This document shows positions 16,440-25,344 of a DNA stretch of 64,000 nt, one piece after another. The first letter of the stretch is position 1. Each line of letters starts with the position of its first letter. Origin of the DNA: CATZDY01 sp045599035 (lineage in GTDB: Bacteria > Bacillota > Desulfotomaculia > Desulfotomaculales > Desulfocucumaceae). The translations under genes and the position numbers were made by a program. The DNA lies in assembly GCA_045599035.1 (NCBI GenBank), contig JAZRVI010000032.1:1-64000 (forward strand). Reading direction: 5' to 3'. The notes below the pieces were generated by a model that was not told where the DNA came from, ran no database searches, and worked only from the letters and a program-made list of their open reading frames with translations.

Positions 16440-17018
16440 TTGGGTAAAAACAATCAGGTTTCTGCTTTGGTTGTTCAGGCTCAGGCTGGAAATACGGATA
16501 GCTTTGGGCAATTAGTCGAAATTTATCAAAATAAAATTTACGGATTGTGCTTTAAGCTAACCGGCAATCACAGCGACGCAGAGGATTTGGCTCAAGAGGC
16601 CTTTATAAAAGCCTACCAAAAGCTGCACACCTTTCGCCAGGAGGCCGATTTTGGCACCTGGATGCACCGGATTACGATTAACTTATATCTGAATAAGAAA
16701 AAAAAAGATTCCCGCATGGAGCTTAGTTATATTGACGCTCCCCTCAAAACCGAAGAAGGCCAGTTGGAAAGAGAAATTGCCGATCCGGAATCAGATCCCC
16801 TGCGGGAAGTCACACGCAAAGAAACCAGCAGTTTAATCCACACCGCCTTAAATCATCTCAAACCGGAACATAAACTGGTTTTGGTTTTGCGGGAAATCGA
16901 AGGCTATTCTTATGAAGAGATTGCTCAGCTCACAGAAAGCAGCTTGGGTACGGTTAAGTCACGCATGAACCGAGCCAGAACAGCCTTAAAACAATATCTC
17001 AGCAAGCAAAAGCTTTAG
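16440..17018 (+). CDS. ECF-type RNA polymerase sigma factor
   Basis: A 192-residue sigma-70 family protein with only regions 2 and 4. Region 2 reads LVEIYQNKIYGLCFKLTGNHSDAEDLAQEAFIKAY and region 4 reads LVLVLREIEGYSYEEIAQLTESSLGTVKSRMNRAR. TTG 16440 is chosen because GAGGAG lies 8 nt upstream; an upstream in-frame ATG at 16389 has no ribosome site. It precedes a zinc-finger anti-sigma factor by about 100 bp. The signal sensed is unknown. Copy A of the mobile element lies about 130 bp upstream and may have changed its promoter. Confidence 0.92.
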   Translation: MGKNNQVSALVVQAQAGNTDSFGQLVEIYQNKIYGLCFKLTGNHSDAEDLAQEAFIKAYQKLHTFRQEADFGTWMHRITINLYLNKKKKDSRMELSYIDAPLKTEEGQLEREIADPESDPLREVTRKETSSLIHTALNHLKPEHKLVLVLREIEGYSYEEIAQLTESSLGTVKSRMNRARTALKQYLSKQKL

Positions 17019-17116
17019 CTTAAATAATTTTGAGGCGGTCTGGATACAACTAAAACACAACCCAACCAGGTAAGCAAAGGCTTAACAAATAACTATCGGG
17101 AAAGCGAGGTGAAGAT

Positions 17117-18229
17117 ATGGTCAGAACAAATGAAGATTGCTTAAAAATTCGGGAATTATTTTCGCCCGCTTTGGATCAGGAAATTGCTCCGGAAGAACAA
17201 ACTCAACTGGAAAAACACCTGGAAGAATGTCCGGTCTGCCGCAGGGAATGGTCGGACTGGCTGGAGCTTTCAGTCGGCTTGCAGGATTTGGAATGGGACT
17301 GTCTGCCGCCGCCGAACTTTAGTCAGCAGGTTATGCAGAAAATCCACCAGCAAGTTCCCAGGCATTCCAAAAACCGGATAAATCGCTGGAAAGCCCTGGG
17401 TGGAATTGCCGCTGCTTTGGCTCTGGCAGTTGGTACAGTAACCTGGGTTGATCATCTAAATTCGGTTCCCCCTACCGTTGCAGTAGGTGAACCTCAACCT
17501 CAAGTTACTTCTACTTTGGATAATCCAAAATTAACTCCAGAAACTCTCACCCTGGAAGTGCCTCCTGTGGTTCAGCCAGAAATTCCACAAGAAACTCCGA
17601 TTGCTGCAACCCCAGATAAACCAGATAAACCTTCAGCGGAATCCCCGAACGAGCAGGAAAACCCCAGTCCTGACCCCGGCAATGAACTTGGCTCTACTCC
17701 TAATAACGATAGTTCGGTTAATCAAAATACCGAATCAGATAATTCGATTGTCGAGACTCAAGTAGCTCAAGAAGATACCCCGATTCAAAATGTCAGTCAA
17801 CCGGTTGTCTTTTTGAACAAAAGCGAAATTAAAATTGATAATACTCTCTTAAAGCTGAAAGCTGCAGATATTGGAGCTACTGCCTCTCAGGTAAGCAATT
17901 TAGCCGCAGGCTATGGAGTTCAGGCAAGCACCGCCTCCAATTCGGCTGCGGTTCAAACCGTAACCCTGACAGTAGAACAAAGTCAAAGCCCAGCCTTAAT
18001 AGCTGGCTTGAGTGGGCTGGCTACCGTAGTCAGCACCAGCACCGAAACCACCGATCTGACCTATCGTTACAAGGAAGCTATTTCCCGTTATCAGGAATTG
18101 CAAAATTTGGCGGATAACGGCAATACTGAGCAACAGGTAGAAAGTGAAACATTGAAACAACAAATTCAAAACTGGGAAGCCCAGGACGGTAAAACAGTCA
18201 TTACGGTTTGGATTGAAAAAATGCACTAG
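17117..18229 (+). CDS. Membrane anti-sigma factor with extracytoplasmic domain
   Basis: A 370-residue partner of the preceding sigma factor. The N terminus has the anti-sigma zinc finger His34-x3-Cys38-x2-Cys41 (KHLEECPVC), followed by one transmembrane helix at about residues 92-111 (WKALGGIAAALALAVGTVTW). A long proline/asparagine/glutamate-rich linker follows, from about 112 to 225. A folded outer domain of about 145 residues (VVFLNKSEIKIDNTLLKLKA to the end) resembles DUF4349-type stress-sensing domains. GCGAGGTG precedes ATG 17117. Release of the sigma factor would follow a signal or proteolysis at the outer domain. Confidence 0.85.
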   Translation: MVRTNEDCLKIRELFSPALDQEIAPEEQTQLEKHLEECPVCRREWSDWLELSVGLQDLEWDCLPPPNFSQQVMQKIHQQVPRHSKNRINRWKALGGIAAALALAVGTVTWVDHLNSVPPTVAVGEPQPQVTSTLDNPKLTPETLTLEVPPVVQPEIPQETPIAATPDKPDKPSAESPNEQENPSPDPGNELGSTPNNDSSVNQNTESDNSIVETQVAQEDTPIQNVSQPVVFLNKSEIKIDNTLLKLKAADIGATASQVSNLAAGYGVQASTASNSAAVQTVTLTVEQSQSPALIAGLSGLATVVSTSTETTDLTYRYKEAISRYQELQNLADNGNTEQQVESETLKQQIQNWEAQDGKTVITVWIEKMH

Positions 18230-18248
18230 TGATTTCCAAAAATGCTTT

Positions 18249-18283
18249 AAGGAAGGCACACCCAGCCTTCCTTATCTTTTTAT
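18249..18283 (+). terminator. Terminator after the anti-sigma gene
   Basis: AAGGAAGGC and GCCTTCCTT form a stem with an ACACCCA loop, followed by ATCTTTTTAT. Confidence 0.8.
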
Positions 18284-18347
18284 GGCTGCAAAATAGCTTT
18301 TAAAGCCAGGGTAAAGTCCTTGATCACCTTCCTATGGAAAGAACCAA

Positions 18348-18383
18348 AAAACCGCCTTGTCCAGTGGACAAGGCGGTTTTGAG
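18348..18383. terminator. Terminator hairpin before the convergent PPC gene
   Basis: AAAACCGCCTTGTCC and GGACAAGGCGGTTTT form a near-perfect stem with A-tract and T-tract on either side, so it can act in both directions. It probably ends the ilvD/PPC transcript from the minus strand. Confidence 0.85.
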
Positions 18384-18385
18384 AA

Positions 18386-18820
18386 TTAAGCAAAATTTAA
18401 TAGATTAAAGCCGACCACCGGGCTTTTTAAGGCGGTGGTATCTAGAATTTCCAGCATAATAACTTCAGCAACCAGATAAACTTTGGTATTGGAACGCAGA
18501 CAGCCCATTTGTACCAGATCCCCCTTGCCCATAGCTCCATGCAAATGGATCAATACTTCCTTTTGTTCATTGCGGAAAACAGTACCAATACCTACAATTT
18601 CCCGACCATCCTGAAAATCCCGCCAGAGTTGCTCCGGCGGAATTACACATTCTTTGGGACCGGAAACCAGTTGGGCTTTTTCCAAAGCTCCAATCAGATA
18701 AAAAACGGCAGTTTGGATTTCTTCGGCTTCAGCCAGCTTTTTTAATTCGGTCAACAGGTCATCCTGATGCTCCATTTTGGCAATAAAGATTCTGCCTGTT
18801 CGACCCTGTTGGTATTGCAT
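18386..18820 (-). CDS. PPC/DUF296-domain protein
   Basis: A 144-residue single-domain protein of the plant-and-prokaryote-conserved (PPC, DUF296) family. Family features are the N-terminal GRTGRIFIAKMEHQDDLLTELKKLA, an internal YLIGALEKAQLV and the signature LIHLHGAMGKGD. Plant members carry AT-hook DNA-binding domains, while bacterial stand-alone members form trimers with an unproven role. It lies 18 bp downstream of ilvD on the same strand and is probably in the same transcript. Confidence 0.82.
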   Translation of the reverse strand: MQYQQGRTGRIFIAKMEHQDDLLTELKKLAEAEEIQTAVFYLIGALEKAQLVSGPKECVIPPEQLWRDFQDGREIVGIGTVFRNEQKEVLIHLHGAMGKGDLVQMGCLRSNTKVYLVAEVIMLEILDTTALKSPVVGFNLLNFA

Positions 18821-18838
18821 AAGCCTTTCTCCCTATCC

Positions 18839-20500
18839 TTAGTATTTCAAAACAGCCCCGGTGCTGGCTGAAGTCACCATTTTGGCATAACGAGCCAGAT
18901 AACCTTTTTTAACCCTGGGTTCCGGAGCCTGCCAGACGGCTGCTCTTTGAGCCAATTCGGTTTCGCTTAAACGCACATTCAATTTATTATTGGGAATATC
19001 AATTTCGATTATATCACCATCTTGCAAAAGAGCAATAGGTCCACCTTCTGCCGCTTCTGGTGAAACATGGCCAATGGAGGCTCCCCGCGTGGCTCCGGAA
19101 AAACGGCCATCGGTAATCAAGGCCACATCTTTATCCAGTCCCAACCCCATAATGGTGGCAGTCGGACTGAGCATTTCCCGCATTCCGGGACCGCCTTTGG
19201 GTCCTTCATAGCGAATAACCACTACATCACCCTTCTGAATTTCACCCCGGTTCATGCCTTCGGTAACTTCCTCTTCCGAATTATAAATCCGAGCCGGTCC
19301 GCTGTGAGTCATCATTTCGGGAGCTACTCCGGCCTTTTTAACAACTGCTCCATCCGGAGCCAGATTCCCTCTTAAAACAGCAATACCGCCGCTTGAACTA
19401 TAAGGATTTTCAATGGGGCGAATAATTTCCGGATTAAAAATAACCTTGTCCTGACAGATTTCCCCAATGGTTAAGCCGCTGACAGTAGGACAGTCCAAAT
19501 TCAAAAGTCCCTGTTTAGCTAATTGAGCCATGACCGCTGGAATCCCCCCGGCTTCATCCAATTCCTGCATAAAGTGAGGTCCCATAGGACTTAGTTTGCA
19601 CAAATTGGGAGTTTTTTCGCTGATTTCATTAACCTTATCCAGATTAATTTCGACTCCGGCTTCAGCAGCAATGGCTGGCAGGTGCAAAACAGTATTGCTG
19701 GAGCAGCCCAAAGCCATATCCATGGTCAGGCCATTGTTAAAGGAATCAATGGTCATCAAATCGCAAGGCCGTATATTTTGTTTTACCAGCTCCACCGCTC
19801 GGAAACCGGTGGCTTTGGCCAAACGCCGCCGGGCAGAGGTAACCGCCGGAATGGTTCCATTGCCGGGTAAGGCCATACCCAAAGCTTCAGTCAGGCAGTT
19901 CATGGAATTGGCTGTAAACATTCCGGAGCAGGAGCCACAGGTGGGACAGGTGCTTTGTTCCAGTTCGGTTAATTTGGCTTCGGTCATGGAGCCGCCTTTA
20001 ACCCGGCCTACCGCTTCAAAAATAGTGCTTAAAGAAACATTTTGTCCTTCAAAGCGTCCAGCCAACATGGGACCGCCGCTGATAATGATGGAAGGAATGT
20101 TCAGGCGAGCCGCCGCCATCAGCATTCCCGGAACCACCTTATCACAGGCTGTTACCAAAACCAATCCGTCCAGACTGTGAGCCAAAGCCATGGTTTCCAC
20201 CGAATCGGCAATTAATTCCCGACTGGCCAGGGAATATTTCATGCCAATGTGATTCATGGCAATTCCGTCACAAACCGCAATGGAAGGAAATTCAATAGGA
20301 ACCCCGCCGCCCAGACGCACTCCAGCTTTGGCGGCTTCAGTGATCTCCCGCAGGTGCAGATGGCCGGGAACTATTTCATTAAAGGCATTAACTACGCCGA
20401 TAAAAGGCCGTTCCATTTCTTCCGGAATCAGCCCCAAAGCATTCATTAAGCTGCGGTGCGGAGCTTTTTCCAGCCCTTTTTTAATAGTATCGCTTTTCAT
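18839..20500 (-). CDS. ilvD: Dihydroxy-acid dehydratase
   Basis: A 553-residue Fe-S dehydratase that makes the 2-oxo acids for valine, isoleucine and pantothenate. Cluster ligands appear in ACDKVVPGM and CPTCGSCSGMFTANSMN, and CDG in AVCDGIAMNH. The start at ATG 20500 has AAAGGATTTTGTTT upstream, identical to the leader of the phosphoglycerate-mutase-like gene at 28629. Other ilv genes are not nearby. An IS200/IS605-type relic fills the space upstream, so the promoter must lie in the relic or in glnS transcription. Confidence 0.96.
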   Translation of the reverse strand: MKSDTIKKGLEKAPHRSLMNALGLIPEEMERPFIGVVNAFNEIVPGHLHLREITEAAKAGVRLGGGVPIEFPSIAVCDGIAMNHIGMKYSLASRELIADSVETMALAHSLDGLVLVTACDKVVPGMLMAAARLNIPSIIISGGPMLAGRFEGQNVSLSTIFEAVGRVKGGSMTEAKLTELEQSTCPTCGSCSGMFTANSMNCLTEALGMALPGNGTIPAVTSARRRLAKATGFRAVELVKQNIRPCDLMTIDSFNNGLTMDMALGCSSNTVLHLPAIAAEAGVEINLDKVNEISEKTPNLCKLSPMGPHFMQELDEAGGIPAVMAQLAKQGLLNLDCPTVSGLTIGEICQDKVIFNPEIIRPIENPYSSSGGIAVLRGNLAPDGAVVKKAGVAPEMMTHSGPARIYNSEEEVTEGMNRGEIQKGDVVVIRYEGPKGGPGMREMLSPTATIMGLGLDKDVALITDGRFSGATRGASIGHVSPEAAEGGPIALLQDGDIIEIDIPNNKLNVRLSETELAQRAAVWQAPEPRVKKGYLARYAKMVTSASTGAVLKY

Positions 20501-20520
20501 AAACAAAATCCTTTCGTTTG

Positions 20521-20954
20521 TCGTAGGCGGAAACCCACTCCTCTTGAGGGGTGGGAGGAGCCTTTTTAAATCTGTTATCCGTAATCCGCCTCAAATATTG
20601 ACTTTCACTAATAATGATTATATAATAACCTTCAGGTCAGCGAGAAAACCGTTGGATGCAGAATGTATCAAAGGCACTTGCTGAAAACACCCAAAACATA
20701 CACTTTTTGTTTTAGATGACCGTATCAGAGCAATAAATCTGTATCGCATGGGAATTAACTATCTTGAGGATAGCCAGGTACCGGATACAGTAGCACCTCA
20801 GCATGTCTGAGATGTCAGGGGCGTTGTCAACCGTCCCATGGTGTAACGCCACTTTAGGCAGCAGTATTTATTGGGGTTTAAAGGTCGGAGGCGTAAGCCG
20901 TTACTACGACCAGGCAGTTACAAGCCCACTCACTTTAGTGGGTGGATAGTTGAC
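20521..20954 (+). mobile_element. IS200/IS605-type relic with terminal hairpins
   Basis: The left end GTAGGCGGAAACCCACTCC has a hairpin CCCACTCCTC/GAGGGGTGGG. The right end has CCCACTCACTTTAGTGGG followed by TGGATAGTTGAC, the usual shape of an IS200/IS605 right end. The segment in between (434 bp total) has no intact frame. It exactly occupies the gap between glnS and ilvD. Its 3' half (GTAACGCC, GGAGGCGTAAGCCG) can fold and may be a diverged guide-RNA scaffold; it does not share the block common to 4304, 16091 and 51181. Confidence 0.6.
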
Positions 20955-20963
20955 AGAGTCCTC

Positions 20964-22643
20964 CTATTTATTCTTAATTTTACCCCAGGTGTCTTTCAGA
21001 GAAACAATACGATTGAAAACCAGCTTGTCCGGCTGACTGTCCGAATCCAAAATAAAATAACCCATACGCAAAAATTGAAAGCGTTGGCCAATTTCGGCCT
21101 GAGCCAAAGAAGGCTCAACCTGAGCGGTCAAGATTTCCAGGGAATTGGGGTTTAAATCATCCAGGAAGTTATCCCGATCCTCTGGTTGATCCGAATTAAA
21201 TAAATAATCATAAATTCGTACTTCAGCCGGTTGGGCATGAGCAGCACTAACCCAATGCAAAGTTCCTTTAACCTTGCGGTCGCTTTGAGCCATGCCGCTT
21301 TTGGTTTCCGGATCATAGGTGCAATGGACTTCCAAAAGGCTGCCATCCTCGGCTTTCACCACCGACTGGCATTGAATAATATAAGCATTTTTCAGGCGAA
21401 CCTCCCGACCGGGAGCTAAACGGAAGAATTTTTTGGGCGGATCTTCCATAAAGTCCTCCTGTTCAATATATAGAGTCCGGGAAAAAGGAATTTTTCGGCT
21501 GCCCAGCTCCGGTTTTTCCGGGCTGTATTCGCTGTCCAGCATTTCAACCTGCTCTTCTGGATAGTTGTCCAAAACTAATTTCAAAGGACGCAAAACCGCC
21601 ATAACCCGGGGAGCAGAATAATTCAGCTCTTCCCGAATACAATGCTCCAATAAAGCGGAGTCCACCAGAGAGTTGGCTTTGGCCACTCCAATGCGTTGGC
21701 AAAAATCCCGCAGAGAGGCGGCAGTGTAACCCCGACGGCGAATTCCGGAAATGGTAGGCATTCGAGGATCATCCCAGCCGGCAACCCGTTTTTCTTCCAC
21801 CAACTGCCGCAATTTGCGTTTGCTCATAACGGTTTTGGTCAGGTTCAGGCGGGCAAATTCATATTGGTGAGGCAGATTTTTTAATTCCAAAGCTTCCAAA
21901 ACCCAATCATATAAGGGACGATGGGCTTCAAATTCCAGAGTACAAACTGAATAGGTAATACCTTCCAAATAATCAGACAGCGGATGGGCAAAGTCATACA
22001 TGGGATAAATTGGCCATTCGTCTCCAGTACGATGGTGTTTAACCTTCATAATCCGATAAATTACCGGGTCCCGCAAATTAAGATTGGGAGAAGCCATATC
22101 AATTTTGGCTCTTAAAACTCTGGAACCGTCGGCAAACTCTCCAGCCCGCATTCGGCGGAATAAATCCAGGTTTTCGTCAATGCTGCGTTCCCGATAGGGG
22201 CTGTTTTGGCCGGGTTCGGTCAGGGTTCCCCGGTATTGCCGCATTTCTTCCGGACTAAGATCACAAACAAAAGCTAAACCTTTTTGAATTAATTGTTCGG
22301 CAAAGTCATAAATAGCAGGGAAATAGGAAGAAGCAAAATATTTCCTTTCACCCCAGTCAAAGCCCAGCCAATGAACATCAGCTTCTATACTGTCAATATA
22401 TTCCTGATCCTCTTTACTGGGATTAGTGTCATCAAAGCGTAAATTACATAAACCGGCAAACTCTTCAGCCAAGCCAAAATTCAGGCAAATGGATTTGGCG
22501 TGGCCAATGTGCAGATAACCATTGGGTTCCGGAGGAAAGCGGGTAAACACCTTTTTAAGCTGGCCTTCTTGTTGAGCTTTTTCCAAATCCTGTTTAATTA
22601 TATCTTTTAAGAAATTATTGTTTTTTTCCAATTCCTCATGCAC
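20964..22643 (-). CDS. glnS: Glutaminyl-tRNA synthetase
   Basis: A 559-residue class I synthetase charging tRNA-Gln directly. Signature motifs are FPPEPNGYLHIGHAKSI (HIGH) and VMSKRKL (KMSKS-like). Conserved FDDTNPSKEDQEYIDSI and the C-terminal anticodon-binding beta-barrels (EQEDFMEDPPKKFFRLAPG) are also present. The start is GTG 22643 with AGGAG upstream. Most Firmicutes make Gln-tRNA by the GatCAB amidation route, so a GlnRS of the proteobacterial/eukaryal type is notable though known in some Clostridia. No YqeY-like appendix is fused. Confidence 0.96.
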   Translation of the reverse strand: MHEELEKNNNFLKDIIKQDLEKAQQEGQLKKVFTRFPPEPNGYLHIGHAKSICLNFGLAEEFAGLCNLRFDDTNPSKEDQEYIDSIEADVHWLGFDWGERKYFASSYFPAIYDFAEQLIQKGLAFVCDLSPEEMRQYRGTLTEPGQNSPYRERSIDENLDLFRRMRAGEFADGSRVLRAKIDMASPNLNLRDPVIYRIMKVKHHRTGDEWPIYPMYDFAHPLSDYLEGITYSVCTLEFEAHRPLYDWVLEALELKNLPHQYEFARLNLTKTVMSKRKLRQLVEEKRVAGWDDPRMPTISGIRRRGYTAASLRDFCQRIGVAKANSLVDSALLEHCIREELNYSAPRVMAVLRPLKLVLDNYPEEQVEMLDSEYSPEKPELGSRKIPFSRTLYIEQEDFMEDPPKKFFRLAPGREVRLKNAYIIQCQSVVKAEDGSLLEVHCTYDPETKSGMAQSDRKVKGTLHWVSAAHAQPAEVRIYDYLFNSDQPEDRDNFLDDLNPNSLEILTAQVEPSLAQAEIGQRFQFLRMGYFILDSDSQPDKLVFNRIVSLKDTWGKIKNK

Positions 22644-22735
22644 GGGAAACTCTCCTAACTTTATTTTTGTGGTTTTATTATAGCATATTTTCCCCAGAAT
22701 GTTTCATTTCTAAAAGGAAAAAAGCCCGGAAAGGC

Positions 22736-23203
22736 TTATTTGTGGTAAGGTTCATTATGATTGATCTTGCAGCAACGATAAATTTGCTCCAGCAGAATAA
22801 TCCTCATAAGCTGGTGAGGAAAGGTTAGCTCGGAAAAGGAAAGCAGCAGATCGGCTTTGGCCAAAACATCCTGATCCAACCCCCAGGAGCCGCCAATTAA
22901 CAAAGTAAGGCGGCTTTTACCCTTTAAGACCAAATTATCCAAATAGGCAGCCAGCTTTTCAGAACTAAACTGCTGTCCCCGGCGTTCCAGAGCAATCAAA
23001 AAACTGTCCGGGTTGAGGCGTTTTAAGATTCTCTGGGCTTCTTTGGCCTTAACTTCTTCCGGATGGCCGCTGTCGGATTCGTCGGGTATTTCAACAATTT
23101 CCAGTTTAAGATAGGCTTGCAGGCGTTTTTGATATTCACTTTGAGCCTGCTGCCAAAATTTTTCCTTCAGACGGCCTACCGCCAAAATAGTCAGATTGAT
23201 CAT
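22736..23203 (-). CDS. rlmH: 23S rRNA (pseudouridine1915-N3)-methyltransferase
   Basis: A 155-residue SPOUT methyltransferase. Family blocks: ILAVGRLKEKFW, ALERRGQQFSSEKLA, LLIGGSWGLDQDVL and the C-terminal LTFPHQLMRIILLEQIYRCCKI with the knot residues. It methylates the hypermodified residue 1915 in helix 69. Its ATG overlaps the murA stop by 4 bp, so murA and rlmH are translationally coupled. Confidence 0.95.
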   Translation of the reverse strand: MINLTILAVGRLKEKFWQQAQSEYQKRLQAYLKLEIVEIPDESDSGHPEEVKAKEAQRILKRLNPDSFLIALERRGQQFSSEKLAAYLDNLVLKGKSRLTLLIGGSWGLDQDVLAKADLLLSFSELTFPHQLMRIILLEQIYRCCKINHNEPYHK

Positions 23204-24474
23204 TGATTGGTAATATTGGCTCCCAGAACACGGAATTTGTTTTCCAAATGGTCATAGCCCCGATATATGTATTCCGGATGGAAAATCTCAGTAGTTCCTC
23301 CGGCTTTTAAGGCAGCAATAACCAAAGCGGCTCCGGCTCTCAGATCAGTAGCTCTAACCTGAGTACCCTGCAAACTGTTTACCCCCTCCACAATGGCAAT
23401 TCGGCCTTCCACCTTGATTTTGGCACCCATTCTTTTGAGTTCATCAACTAACTGAAAACGATTTTCAAAAATATTTTCGGTAATAACGCTGGTGCCGTTA
23501 ACCGTAACCAGCATGGCCATCACTTGAGATTGCAGATCTGTAGGGAAACCGGGATAGGGCATGGTTTTGATATCAATAGCCTTTAAGGGGCGGTCGGCTC
23601 TAACCAGAATATAATCTCCGCCTTCTTCAATAAAAGCATTGGCTTCCCGCAATTTAGCCGATAAAGGCTCCACATGAGTGCAGATAATGTTTTCAATTAA
23701 TACTTCTCCGCCAGTGGCAGCAGCGGCAATCATAAAGGTTCCGGCTTCAATTCGATCAGGAATTACTGTATAACGAGAGCAGCCTTCCAGCTTTTCACAG
23801 CCCTGAATTTTGATGACATCGGTTCCGGCACCTCGAACCTTGCTGCCCAAACGATTAAGGAAATTGGCTAAATCAACAATTTCCGGCTCTTTGGCAACAT
23901 TTTCCAAGATGGTTTGTCCCTTGGCCAGGGCAGCAGCCATCATCAGATTTTCGGTGGCTCCCACACTGGGAAAATCCAAATAAATCCTGGCTCCGGTCAA
24001 GCGTCCGCCTGGAACCCAGCCTCGAATATCCCCTTTGTCCAATTCCAAAACTGCTCCCAAGCCCTGCAAGCCCTTGTAATGCAGATCCATGGGTCGATTG
24101 CCAATATTGCAGCCGCCGGGCAAAGAAAGCTGGGCTTCTCCATAGCGAGAAAGCATGGGTCCCAGCAGCAAATTGGAGGCTCTCAGCTTTTTGACCAGAT
24201 CATAAGAAGGATAACCGGTTAAATGATCCGGAGAGACAATTTTAATAACTTCGGGAGACAACCATTGCACCTGAACTCCCAAAGAAGTAAGAATTTCCAA
24301 TAAAACATTGACATCAGTTATTTGGGGAACATTATCCAGAATAACCTCCCCATCAGCCAAAATGGACGCTGAGATCAAAGCCAAAGCTGCATTTTTGGCT
24401 CCGCTGATTTTAATTTTGCCGTTTAATGAGGTTTTGCCCTGAATGATAATTTTTTCTTTAGAGCTTTTGTCCAT
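23200..24474 (-). CDS. murA: UDP-N-acetylglucosamine 1-carboxyvinyltransferase
   Basis: A 424-residue enolpyruvyl transferase for the first committed step of peptidoglycan synthesis. The catalytic cysteine is kept in LPGGCNIGNRPMDLHYKGL. The substrate blocks KISGAKNAALAL and TDLQSQVMAML are visible. ATG 24474 is chosen over a TTG at 24483, which would sit too close to the GGCGGG site. Firmicutes often have two MurA paralogues; which one this is cannot be told here. The cysteine means fosfomycin sensitivity would be expected for this enzyme. Confidence 0.95.
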   Translation of the reverse strand: MDKSSKEKIIIQGKTSLNGKIKISGAKNAALALISASILADGEVILDNVPQITDVNVLLEILTSLGVQVQWLSPEVIKIVSPDHLTGYPSYDLVKKLRASNLLLGPMLSRYGEAQLSLPGGCNIGNRPMDLHYKGLQGLGAVLELDKGDIRGWVPGGRLTGARIYLDFPSVGATENLMMAAALAKGQTILENVAKEPEIVDLANFLNRLGSKVRGAGTDVIKIQGCEKLEGCSRYTVIPDRIEAGTFMIAAAATGGEVLIENIICTHVEPLSAKLREANAFIEEGGDYILVRADRPLKAIDIKTMPYPGFPTDLQSQVMAMLVTVNGTSVITENIFENRFQLVDELKRMGAKIKVEGRIAIVEGVNSLQGTQVRATDLRAGAALVIAALKAGGTTEIFHPEYIYRGYDHLENKFRVLGANITNQ

Positions 24475-24570
24475 AGCGGCCAATTCCCGCCTTTCAAGGT
24501 TTCCGTCTGCCTAAATTAATTCTCTGCAAGGGCTTCAAATCCTGCCTTTGCTTAAAATATTCAGACTAAT

Positions 24571-25143
24571 CTATTGTTGTTTAGCCTGGCAATATTCCAA
24601 GAAACTGGAAGCATTGTCGGCATAAATTCCTTCTGGTTCTAATTCCAGATATTTGGTTAAATAAGTGCTGGCTTCGGCATAATCAGCCAGATCATAAGCT
24701 AAAATGCGACCCAAAATATAATAAGCTTCAGACTGTTCGGGATTTTGAGCAATAACTTCTTTTAATAAAGTACAGGCTTCTTCATTTTGCTCCTGCAAGC
24801 TGTACAGAGTGGCCAAATAAATTTTGGCTGAACTGTTGGCTGGGTCTTGAGCTAAAATTTCCTGACAAATACTAACGGCTTGTTCCGGATTGGACTGGGC
24901 ATAATAAGCGTCAGCCAACTGCAGCTTTAAAGCCACATCCTCTGGATTGGCCTGAACCTGCTGTTCCAATTCTTCCAGAGTTGGAGCAGCGGCAGAACCA
25001 GAACCGGCCACCGTATTATCTTCATTAAACAGACTAAAAGCTCCGCTGACCAAAACTATTATGGAAGAAATCAACAAAGAGGCAGCTAAAATTACAGCAA
25101 TAATTTTGGTGGCTCTTTTTGATCGGTTTTTTCTGGCAGTCAT
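24571..25143 (-). CDS. Membrane-anchored TPR protein
   Basis: A 190-residue protein with a basic N terminus and one transmembrane helix (about residues 14-36, AVILAASLLISSIIVLVSGAFSLF region). Outside it are three to four tetratricopeptide repeats (for example LKLQLADAYYAQSNPEQAVSI and AKIYLATLYSLQEQNEEACTL). The ATG at 25143 has GAGGTG upstream. It lies between htpX and murA on the same strand. Such proteins hold complexes at the membrane. No specific partner is visible. Confidence 0.8.
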   Translation of the reverse strand: MTARKNRSKRATKIIAVILAASLLISSIIVLVSGAFSLFNEDNTVAGSGSAAAPTLEELEQQVQANPEDVALKLQLADAYYAQSNPEQAVSICQEILAQDPANSSAKIYLATLYSLQEQNEEACTLLKEVIAQNPEQSEAYYILGRILAYDLADYAEASTYLTKYLELEPEGIYADNASSFLEYCQAKQQ

Positions 25144-25233
25144 AAATTTCACCTCAATTTTTTTATTTTAGCATATTCAAAATCAAAAAGCCAGACTTTG
25201 CCGGAAATTTGAAAAAATATTTTATCCCAAAGA

Positions 25234-25278
25234 AAAGGGTGCCTGACCGTTCGGACAAAGATCGGCAGCACCCTGAGT
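25234..25278 (-). terminator. Probable terminator after htpX
   Basis: On the minus strand GGGTGCTGCCGATC and GGTCAGGCACCC form an imperfect stem followed by TTTTCTTT. Confidence 0.6.
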
Positions 25279-25344
25279 CAAATTATATTTTTTCGGTTTT
25301 TTGGCCGCCTCTGAATATCCAACAGACTTTTGCAAGGAATTGGC

